From Clostridia bacterium (GTDB taxonomy: Bacteria; Bacillota_A; Clostridia; Oscillospirales; CAG-272), in NCBI GenBank assembly GCA_017959485.1, contig JAGDAM010000317.1, positions 1 to 5,470 on the forward strand: a stretch of 5,470 nt of DNA. The letters run 5' to 3'. Made by a program: the position numbers and the translations under genes. Positions 1-4,985 of this stretch are shown here, in pieces. A model generated the notes under the pieces. That model was given only the letters and a program-made list of their open reading frames with translations. It had not been told where the DNA came from and searched no databases. Every line of letters starts with the position of its first letter. The stretch's first letter is position 1.

Positions 1-84
1 ATAGCGGCGGGGGAGAAGGTGGACCGGCGGTGCGGTTGTTAAGGACGGCCTGATCATCGTTCGCCGCCGGGACGGATGAGGGGG
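1..84 (+). repeat. Dispersed hairpin/TIR repeat, copy 1 (right half only, cut by window start)
   Basis: Positions 1-84 align without gaps to 1843-1926 of copy 3 and differ at a single base (53 is A, the matching 1895 is C). The window opens in the loop of the second stem-loop: 4-20 is the right arm, and the left arm lies outside the window. The right end is ATGAGGGG at 76-83, the inverted form of the CCCCTCAT that opens the other copies. Apparent ORFs that begin at the ATG in this end are probably spurious. Identity to copy 3 drops just after the G run, so the right boundary is fairly firm. The near identity to copy 3 suggests recent spread or gene conversion. Confidence 0.85.
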
Positions 85-113
85 AAAAATGTCAATATCT
101 ATTATATGTTTTT

Positions 114-280
114 GCTCAGTTCTACGTCACTCCCCTCATTCCCCCTCGGCGCAAAGAAACCGGGCCGACGTAGCTTCTTGCTCGCCTCGGGTACCTTCTC
201 CCCGCGGAGCGGGGCGAAGGTTCGGTGCGGTGCGTCGCGCGAAACTTTCTTTCAAATCGCGAACCGCCCAAATAAACCTC
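114..280 (+). repeat. Dispersed hairpin/TIR repeat, copy 2 (left half, 3' truncated)
   Basis: Positions 114-276 align without gaps to 1663-1825 of copy 3 with nine mismatches in 163 bases. The shared block starts with GCTCAGTTCTACGTCACT, which copy 4 lacks, and continues through the inverted end CCCCTCAT at 132-139. Stem-loop 1 has its left arm at 193-205, loop GGA at 206-208 and right arm at 209-221, with one T/C mismatch. After about 280 the second stem-loop of copy 3 is missing and is replaced by unrelated sequence leading to the LRR gene. The 29 bases between copies 1 and 2 (85-113) are AT-rich and show nothing recognisable. Confidence 0.85.
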
Positions 281-330
281 TCCCGATCTCATCACGATAA
301 TTGATACTGTTGATTTGTGGATTTCAAAAT

Positions 331-1515
331 ATGAGAAATAAAACTAAACTTTCATACTTTGCTGCAATAGTCTTATCAATTATTAAAACGGCAATTGTTC
401 TTTTTTCACTACTCTTGCTCCTGACCTTGATAACAGCGTTTTTTGTTATGGTTGCCGATACCCGTTACAAATCCGACCGTTTCTATTTCAAAAAACTTGA
501 TGACGGTTCTTATATGATCACGTCCATTGACGTTCAGAAAACGGGTAATCGGATAACTATCCCGTCAACTTATAAAGGGAAGGCGGTCACGGTTATCGGC
601 AGAAATGCGATTCTCTTAACGGGAAAAGCGTTGGAATCAACAGAAGAGATTATTATCCCGGATTCCGTGAAGCGTATAGAAATCGGAGCTTTTTCGTTAT
701 GTCCGAATTTGAAAAAGGTTTCGATAGGAGCTAACGTTGAAACGATAGAGGAGGGCGCTTTTGCGGAATCATATATCAAGACCCTGTCGCTTGACCCAAA
801 CAACATTCACTTTGAATTATTGAACGGATGTCTCTGTCAGAACGGCAATCTGATAATAGGTCTGGACGATGCGACGGTACCGGAAGGAATAAATAGAATT
901 TGCGCTTGGGCTTTTTCAGAACAGCTGATTCAGTGTATAAAACTGCCACGGTCATGCACGGAAGTCGGTAATTACGCTTTCTACGGATGCTTCAGTCTTG
1001 AAGAAATCGAGTTGCCAGACGGTTTGATGACAATCGGCAGAGGTGCTTTTCAGTATTGCTCAAAGCTCCAAAAAATCGAACTGCCGGATTCGCTTACCGA
1101 AATCGGAAATGCCTGCCTGTACGGAACCGGTATCAGAGAAATCGTCATTCCCGGAACGGTTAAGACAATTCCTGACGAGGCATTTACCAATTGTTTTTAC
1201 CTTGAACGGATCAGAATTATGCCTGGTATTGAGCGTATTGGCTATATGGCTTTCTGCAGGTGTCTCAGATTGAATGAATTGGAAATTTCTTCCGGTGTTA
1301 ATTATATCGATATGGACGCTTTCACCGCAACAAAAGAGCTGACCGTACATTATGACGGTGATGCAATTCCGGGAAGCTGGAATGAATATTGGATGGATTT
1401 TACAGGATATTGGCTTGATGATCCGGATGAGGACATCAAAGTAGATTCAGTAAAAGTTCTTTTAAGATACGGAGCCGAGATAACGCTGTATCCTCCTTCA
1501 CAGCAGACCCGGTGA
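331..1515 (+). CDS. Membrane-anchored BspA-type leucine-rich-repeat protein
   Basis: From the ATG at 331 this is a 394-residue protein. A basic start (MRNKTK) is followed by a long hydrophobic stretch at about residues 9-42, strongest at 20-42. This fits an uncleaved N-terminal membrane anchor with the rest outside the cell; no lipobox or clear signal-peptidase site is seen. Roughly residues 60-355 carry eight or nine BspA-like (LRR_5/TpLRR) repeats of about 23 residues, with recurring cores such as IIIPDSVKRIEIGAFSLC, IELPDGLMTIGRGAFQYC and IVIPGTVKTIPDEAFTNC. A DPNN...NGCL insert near residues 150-175 is typical of the family. Such proteins usually mediate surface binding or adhesion, but no ligand can be read here. 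The acidic C-terminal tail has no sortase motif. A TTG at 301 would add ten residues; neither start has a good ribosome binding site. The start lies about 50 nt after repeat copy 2. The gene is much AT-richer than tmcAL, suggesting acquisition. Confidence 0.85.
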   Translation: MRNKTKLSYFAAIVLSIIKTAIVLFSLLLLLTLITAFFVMVADTRYKSDRFYFKKLDDGSYMITSIDVQKTGNRITIPSTYKGKAVTVIGRNAILLTGKALESTEEIIIPDSVKRIEIGAFSLCPNLKKVSIGANVETIEEGAFAESYIKTLSLDPNNIHFELLNGCLCQNGNLIIGLDDATVPEGINRICAWAFSEQLIQCIKLPRSCTEVGNYAFYGCFSLEEIELPDGLMTIGRGAFQYCSKLQKIELPDSLTEIGNACLYGTGIREIVIPGTVKTIPDEAFTNCFYLERIRIMPGIERIGYMAFCRCLRLNELEISSGVNYIDMDAFTATKELTVHYDGDAIPGSWNEYWMDFTGYWLDDPDEDIKVDSVKVLLRYGAEITLYPPSQQTR

Positions 1516-1658
1516 AACACAGATACCAGTTCATGCAACTTCATTCCGGGCAGGTTGACGATATGGAAAGGGCACACTTTAATAAGGCAATAAAAGCGGC
1601 ATTCGCATCGAAGGGCTTATCGCCGGGCAAAAGGGACAGGGTAATAATTTCCTGTTGA
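1512..1658 (+). CDS. Possible small ORF (48 aa) overlapping the LRR gene stop
   Basis: A GTG at 1512 overlaps the TGA of the LRR gene (GTGA) and opens a 48-residue frame ending at TGA 1656-1658. The product is basic and polar, running from KHRYQFMQLHSGQVDD through FNKAIKAAFASKGLSPGK to RVIISC. It has no membrane segment and I recognise no family. The 4-nt overlap and the fact that repeat copy 3 begins four bases after its stop argue mildly for a real or formerly real gene. Against it are the short length, the GTG start and the absence of a ribosome binding site. The frame is open back to 1431 inside the LRR gene, so it could also be the tail of an older gene left after rearrangement. Confidence 0.25.
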   Translation: MKHRYQFMQLHSGQVDDMERAHFNKAIKAAFASKGLSPGKRDRVIISC

Positions 1659-1741
1659 ATCCGCTCAGTTCTACGTCACTCCCCTCATTCCCCCTCGGCG
1701 CAATGAACCCGGGCCGACTTAGTTTCTTGCTTGCCTCGGGT

Positions 1742-1770
1742 ACCTTCTCCCCGCGGAGCGGGGAGAAGGT
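1742..1770 (+). other. Stem-loop 1 of the dispersed repeat
   Basis: ACCTTCTCCCCGC (1742-1754) pairs perfectly with GCGGGGAGAAGGT (1758-1770) around a GGA loop, giving a 13-bp GC-rich stem. The same stem occurs at 193-221 in copy 2 and 2453-2481 in copy 4, each with one T/C mismatch because the right arm reads GGGGCGAAGG. No U-tract follows, so it is not a classic intrinsic terminator. It could act as an RNA stabiliser, a protein-binding hairpin or a mobilisation end. Confidence 0.85.
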
Positions 1771-1825
1771 TAGGTGCGGTGCGTCGCGCGAGACTTTCTT
1801 TCGAATCGCGAACCGCCCAAATAAA

Positions 1826-1862
1826 ACCTTCGCCCCTGCCGCATAGCGGCGGGGGAGAAGGT
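1826..1862 (+). other. Stem-loop 2 of the dispersed repeat
   Basis: ACCTTCGCCCCTGCCGC (1826-1842) pairs with GCGGCGGGGGAGAAGGT (1846-1862) around an ATA loop. The 17 positions include one G/T wobble and one G/A mismatch. Its outer arms repeat the CCTTCNCCCC and GGGGNGAAGG motif of stem-loop 1, so the two hairpins look like duplicated modules. The right arm of the same structure is at 4-20 in copy 1. There is no following U-tract. Confidence 0.82.
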
Positions 1863-1965
1863 GGACCGGCGGTGCGGTTGTTAAGGACGGCCTGCTCATC
1901 GTTCGCCGCCGGGACGGATGAGGGGGACAAACAGATTAAGCCATCCGCAGAAAAATCATCTCTCT

Positions 1966-2382
1966 ATGTCAGACAAAAGCGATAGCAAGTTGCGAATAAA
2001 GCGAAAAATAGATACCGTCAAAAACGATTCTTTGACCGAAAGATCTCAAAAACTCCGCTGTGAGATGACAAAAGAAGAATCGGCGCTATGGTACGGATTT
2101 TTAAAAAAGCTTGACGTCACATTTCACCGTCAAAAAGTCTTCGGTCATTATATCCTTGATTTTTACTGTGCAAGGAATAAGCTTGCAATTGAAATTGACG
2201 GCGGTCAGCACCGTACTCGTGAGCATTACGAATACGAAAATAGAAGAACAGATTATCTCAACTCCCACGGTGTGAGAGTAATCAGATTCAGCAATGAGGA
2301 AGTGCGTGACAACTTTGAGGGTGTTTGCAGACAGATACTGAAAGAGATAAATCATCCGGTCGAGGGATTGTTCAGGAACTGA
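1966..2382 (+). CDS. DUF559 / Vsr-like PDDEXK endonuclease-domain protein
   Basis: The 138-residue product (from ATG 1966) matches the DUF559 pattern over nearly its whole length. The family hallmarks run in order: an RSQKLRCEMTKEESALWYGF region (residues 27-45), FHRQKVFGHYILDFYC (53-68), LAIEIDGGQH (73-82) and VRVIRFSNEEV (103-113). Putative active-site residues of the PDDEXK fold are Asp65, Glu76 and Asp78, with His82 nearby, so the nuclease core looks intact. The family is related to Vsr mismatch endonucleases, and its cellular role is poorly defined. The frame extends upstream to an ATG at 1918 inside the repeat end, which would add 16 residues. Neither start has a clear Shine-Dalgarno, so the start is uncertain; ATG 2065 would remove conserved sequence. 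The gene lies 39 nt after repeat copy 3 and its stop is 7 nt before copy 4. It is AT-rich relative to tmcAL. Confidence 0.88.
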   Translation: MSDKSDSKLRIKRKIDTVKNDSLTERSQKLRCEMTKEESALWYGFLKKLDVTFHRQKVFGHYILDFYCARNKLAIEIDGGQHRTREHYEYENRRTDYLNSHGVRVIRFSNEEVRDNFEGVCRQILKEINHPVEGLFRN

Positions 2383-2389
2383 TGAAATG

Positions 2390-2511
2390 CTCCCCTCATT
2401 CCCCCTCGGCGCAATGAACCCGGGCCGACGTTTCGTTATACTCGCCTCGGGCACCTTCTCCCCGCGGAGCGGGGCGAAGGTTTGGTGCGGTGCGTCGCGC
2501 GAAACTTTTTT
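2390..2511 (+). repeat. Dispersed hairpin/TIR repeat, copy 4 (left half, 3' truncated)
   Basis: The copy begins with CTCCCCTCATTCCCCCTCGG, as in copies 2 and 3, and stays alignable without gaps to GCGTCGCGCGAAACTTT, after which it runs into the leader of the next gene. It lacks the 16-18 bases shared upstream by copies 2 and 3. Stem-loop 1 is at 2453-2481 with one mismatch. A roughly 15-base stretch (about 2430-2444) is much more divergent than the rest. The copy starts 7 nt after the DUF559 stop and ends about 24 nt before the ATG at 2536. This leaves little room for an independent promoter unless one lies in the repeat. Confidence 0.85.
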
Positions 2512-2522
2512 GCTGTGTTTAA

Positions 2523-2528
2523 CGGAGG
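2523..2528 (+). promoter_or_regulatory. Ribosome binding site deciding the 2536 start
   Basis: CGGAGG lies seven bases before the ATG at 2536. It favours this start over the in-frame ATG at 2482, which lies at the edge of the repeat stem-loop and would translate repeat sequence. Confidence 0.8.
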
Positions 2529-2535
2529 TTTTGCA

Positions 2536-3174
2536 ATGAGAAATCACATCTCGAACGACGGGATTTCCCGCCCCCGGCTCCCGGATTCGCTGAAAAGGAA
2601 ACAGCGAAAAAAAGTATTGTCAAGAGCACTGCCTTGCTTGGCTTTACTGGTTTTCAGTATAATCGTTCTCATATTCTTTGGAGAGCAGCTGAGATCAAAA
2701 TACGAAATCGGTAATATAATCATAAGAATCGTGCTTGTGATCGCGCCTTTTTTGATCTGCGGCGTACCCTTCAAATTGATCGATACTTTCTGGTCGGGTA
2801 CCGTATCCGAAATATCGGTTGAAGAAAAAACGGCGACGGAATCGATCGGAGGAAGGCCCTGGCCGTATATGCGGCAGGATCTGGTTTTGACGATTACCGG
2901 GGATAACGGTAAAAAATTCAAATATAAAGAATTATCTCTGGCAAATAAGGATCCGCGCCTTTTTATTCAGAACGGCGGCGAAATATCAGATTGCAAATCA
3001 AAATACCGCAAAGGGGAAGCGCTGCATAAGTATTACGGATTTCCTCACCCATTTTCGGAAACTGCCGATGAAAAGATATGTATTATTTGCGGTACCGTTA
3101 ACAGTTCCGAACTGCGCGTGTGTTCATTTTGCAAAAGCGAGCTTCTATCCGCTACCTGCAATAATTCTGACTAA
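2536..3174 (+). CDS. Two-TM membrane protein with C-terminal zinc ribbon, unknown function
   Basis: This 212-residue protein starts with a basic cytoplasmic-looking segment (KRKQRKK at residues 20-26). Hydrophobic segments follow at about 31-48 and 59-77, forming a membrane hairpin with both ends probably inside. Residues about 88-165 look like a small beta-rich domain (VEEKTATES, LVLTITGDNGKKFKYKEL), followed by YRKGEALHKYYGFP. The C-terminus holds CxxC pairs at Cys182/Cys185 and Cys196/Cys199, a typical short zinc ribbon. I do not recognise a named family. A membrane-tethered regulatory or protein-interaction role is possible but inferred. The start is set by a strong ribosome binding site. 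Base composition resembles the LRR and DUF559 genes more than tmcAL. The next gene follows after 27 nt on the same strand, so co-transcription is likely. Confidence 0.8.
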   Translation: MRNHISNDGISRPRLPDSLKRKQRKKVLSRALPCLALLVFSIIVLIFFGEQLRSKYEIGNIIIRIVLVIAPFLICGVPFKLIDTFWSGTVSEISVEEKTATESIGGRPWPYMRQDLVLTITGDNGKKFKYKELSLANKDPRLFIQNGGEISDCKSKYRKGEALHKYYGFPHPFSETADEKICIICGTVNSSELRVCSFCKSELLSATCNNSD

Positions 3175-3184
3175 CCAAACGAAT

Positions 3185-3190
3185 AGGAAA
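3185..3190 (+). promoter_or_regulatory. Ribosome binding site supporting the TTG start at 3202
   Basis: AGGAAA lies 11 bases before TTG 3202, slightly far but usable. An in-frame TAG at 3184 blocks any upstream start. The next in-frame ATG (3310) would remove the first membrane segment. Confidence 0.5.
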
Positions 3191-3201
3191 CAGTAAAAAT
3201 C

Positions 3202-3861
3202 TTGAAAAAAGTCTGGAATTACCTGCGTCTCAGCCGCGGGTTTTCGCCCCCGCGGATAATACTTACGCTTATATATATCTTTGTGAACGGCTGGTCGGGA
3301 GTGACCTTTATGGCCTCTCTCGGGAACTATCCGGTTCAGGCGGTCGCTATAACCGGATTTGCCGGTTCGATTCTGCTCGGGATCAGATCGCTGAAAAGAC
3401 TGTTCGATAAAAAGACCCGCGAAAAGATATACGGAGCCGTTATGCGCTTTGCCGACCGGGTCGGCGAGCGGATGTCCCGTATCGGGAGACGAATAAAAAA
3501 AGCGCTCGGACTCGACACGCTGCGCGGCTGGGGAGCCGACGAAAAGGACTTCGTCTTCGGCGACCGCCGGCGCGGGAAGAGAAAAAGAAAGAAAATCTAC
3601 AATCCTCTTTACTGGCAGGACCAGAAGGAAAACGAGGAGAAGATCAGGTTTTATTTCATCGAATATATGGTCGGACGGATCCGCGACGGTTACCGTCTGA
3701 AGCCCGACGTTACGCCGTCCGAGCTCGATTCCGAGCTCGCCTCGGAGGACGCCGAACACCTGCTGTTTTCCTCCTACGCCGCCGCGAGATATTCGGGCGG
3801 ACTTGAAAAGATCGACGACGAGACCGTTAAGGCCGTCGGAGAAATGGTGAGAGGCAAATGA
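3202..3861 (+). CDS. Two-TM membrane protein with DUF4129-like C-terminal region
   Basis: From TTG 3202 this is a 219-residue protein. Hydrophobic segments lie at about residues 18-38 and 44-62. A strongly basic linker follows (KKTREK, RIGRRIKK, RRRGKRKRKK at 122-131). The C-terminal 75 residues (KIRFYFIEYMVGRIRDGYRL, then a TPSELDSELA turn, then LLFSSYAAARYSGG) resemble the helical DUF4129 tail, in which a TP-x-E/D-hydrophobic motif precedes an xxARYG-like helix. That tail usually occurs with transglutaminase-like membrane proteins in cell-surface contexts, but no transglutaminase domain is present here. The family match is by eye and should be treated as tentative. The stop overlaps the tmcAL start as ATGA, so translational coupling is likely. 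The gene is GC-richer than its upstream neighbour. Confidence 0.75.
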   Translation: MKKVWNYLRLSRGFSPPRIILTLIYIFVNGWSGVTFMASLGNYPVQAVAITGFAGSILLGIRSLKRLFDKKTREKIYGAVMRFADRVGERMSRIGRRIKKALGLDTLRGWGADEKDFVFGDRRRGKRKRKKIYNPLYWQDQKENEEKIRFYFIEYMVGRIRDGYRLKPDVTPSELDSELASEDAEHLLFSSYAAARYSGGLEKIDDETVKAVGEMVRGK

Positions 3862-4985
3862 AGCGAGCCGGAATAGTCTGCGAGTTCAATCCCTTCCACA
3901 CGGGCCATGCGCGGCTTATCGAAGCCGCCCGCCGGCTGACCGGCGGGGAAGTCGTCTGCGTGATGTCGGGATGCTTCGTCCAGCGGGGCGAACCGGCGGT
4001 CATGCCTCCGCGCGGAAGAGCCGCCGCGGCGGTCGCCGCAGGAGCCGGATGCGTCTTCGAGCTGCCATTTCCCTGGTCGGCGTCAAGCGCCGCCTTCTTC
4101 GCTGCTGCGGCTGTGAAGATGCTCTCCGGGCTCGGCTGCGATTCTCTGGTTTTCGGAAGCGAGAGCGCGGATATAGGATATCTCACCGAGAAAGCATCCG
4201 AACCGAGAAGGACCGCCGCCGCGGGAGAGCCGACCGCCTCTGCGCTGCCCCGACTCATGCCGAACGACGTGCTGGCGGTCGAATATATACGTGCGATAAA
4301 GAAAACCGGCGCCGCGCTCGAGCCGGTGGCGATAAAACGCGAGGGCAGCCATCTTGATGAGGAACTGCCCGAGGACGGGAGCTTTCCGTCCTCCGCCGCG
4401 ATTCGCGCCGCGCTCACGGCGGGAAACAGGCCGACGGGCCTGACTCCCGGGTCGCTCGCGGAACTTGACGGAGCGACAGAGCGCGGAGATGCCCCGGCGT
4501 CGGCTGAGCGGCTGTCGCGGGCGGTGCTCGCCTTCTTCAGGACGGCTCCGTCGGGAAATGTCGCCGAATGCGCAGAGTGCGGCGGAGGAGTGGCGGGACG
4601 CCTTGCCTCGGCCGCGAGAAAGGCAACGGGCTTTTCCTCGATGATGTCTGCGGCGTCCACCAAAAAATATACCGACGCCCGCTTGCGCCGCGCGGTCTGG
4701 TTCGCAATGACGGGCACGGCCGAGGCCGATCTCAAAGCCGCTCCCGCCTACGCGCGGCTTCTGGCTGTCGGACAGGAGGGCAGAAAAATCCTCTCGTCTG
4801 ACGGTATTTCGATCCCGGTAGTTCCCAGGATGCGCGACCTGCCCGGCGACCCCGCAAGCCGGCGTCAGCTCGAACTTGCCCTTCGGGCGGAGGCGCTTTT
4901 CGGACTTTCGCTTCCGGTCCCCGCCGAGGCGGGCAGATTCATAAAGGAGAGCGCGGAGTATATCTGCCGCGCCGGAGATAAATGA
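3858..4985 (+). CDS. tmcAL: tRNA(Met) cytidine acetate ligase (YlbM/TmcAL family)
   Basis: The family enzyme uses ATP and acetate to make N4-acetylcytidine at the wobble base (C34) of elongator tRNA-Met, through acetyl-adenylate, in the cytoplasm. The N-terminus shows the nucleotidyltransferase signature GIVCEFNPFHTGH (residues 5-17, HxGH at 14-17). VMSGCFVQRGEPAV (35-48), CVFELPFPWS (65-74) and LVFGSE (97-102) follow. PNDVLAVEYIRAIKK (135-149) and SSAAIRAAL (178-186) match the family's NxILxxEY and SAxxIR motifs. The C-terminal KKYTDARLRRAVWF (269-282) and YARLLAVGQEG (298-308) are also typical. At 375 residues it is shorter than B. subtilis TmcAL (about 415), with a compressed Ala/Gly-rich middle (about 187-255), but no key motif is missing. 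The start is fixed by the ATGA overlap with the preceding gene and GAGAGG at 3849-3854. It is coupled to ispE by a second ATGA overlap. Very GC-rich. Confidence 0.93.
   Translation: MKRAGIVCEFNPFHTGHARLIEAARRLTGGEVVCVMSGCFVQRGEPAVMPPRGRAAAAVAAGAGCVFELPFPWSASSAAFFAAAAVKMLSGLGCDSLVFGSESADIGYLTEKASEPRRTAAAGEPTASALPRLMPNDVLAVEYIRAIKKTGAALEPVAIKREGSHLDEELPEDGSFPSSAAIRAALTAGNRPTGLTPGSLAELDGATERGDAPASAERLSRAVLAFFRTAPSGNVAECAECGGGVAGRLASAARKATGFSSMMSAASTKKYTDARLRRAVWFAMTGTAEADLKAAPAYARLLAVGQEGRKILSSDGISIPVVPRMRDLPGDPASRRQLELALRAEALFGLSLPVPAEAGRFIKESAEYICRAGDK

Larger units (their letters stand above)
1663..1926 (+). repeat. Dispersed hairpin/TIR repeat, copy 3 (apparently full length)
   Basis: This is the only copy holding both halves seen elsewhere: the left half matches copy 2 (114-276) and copy 4 (2390-2511), and the right half matches copy 1 (1-84). 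The conserved core runs from CCCCTCAT at 1681-1688 to the inverted ATGAGGGG at 1918-1925, about 245 bp, with weaker inverted similarity further in. Eighteen more bases upstream (1663-1680) are shared with copy 2 only. Two strong stem-loops lie inside (1742-1770 and 1826-1862), joined by a linker containing GGTGCGGTGCGTCGCGCG. It has no credible protein-coding content. Size, terminal inverted repeats and copy number resemble a MITE or REP/BIME-like element. No clear target-site duplication is seen. The right end abuts the DUF559 gene and supplies an in-frame ATG to it. Confidence 0.88.

Noticed and set aside
76..304. Two forward frames (from 76 and 89) encoding Ser/Pro/Arg-rich peptides
   Set aside because: They read through repeat sequence in two frames at once, with no ribosome binding site and no family resemblance; repeat translation artefacts.
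301..330. TTGATA (301-306) as the -35 box of a promoter for the LRR gene
   Set aside because: The matching -10 would overlap the ATG at 331 and is a poor match, so it would need a leaderless transcript.
1742..1770. Stem-loop 1 as an intrinsic transcription terminator
   Set aside because: The stem is strong, but the downstream sequence is GC-rich (TAGGTGCGGTGCG) with no U-tract on the + strand, and the upstream side offers none for the - strand.
1579..1930. Reverse-strand frames through copy 3, and similar frames in copies 2 and 4, encoding shared peptides such as SRDAPHLTFSPLRGEKVPEA
   Set aside because: The shared peptide comes from the nucleotide repeat. The frames lack ribosome binding sites, run through perfect hairpins and end in unrelated sequence in each copy.
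1..2511. CRISPR array
   Set aside because: The repeats are long (over 120 bp), few, irregularly spaced and separated by whole genes; there are no short repeats with uniform spacers and no cas genes.
3145..3759. Reverse-strand 204-residue frame opposite the DUF4129-like gene
   Set aside because: It overlaps the end of the zinc-ribbon gene and most of the membrane protein, and shows no membrane, domain or start-site evidence of its own.
3827..4735. Long reverse-strand frame of 302 residues opposite tmcAL
   Set aside because: The forward strand encodes clear TmcAL motifs throughout. Long antisense frames are expected in very GC-rich genes, and the product is low-complexity Ala/Ser/Pro-rich.
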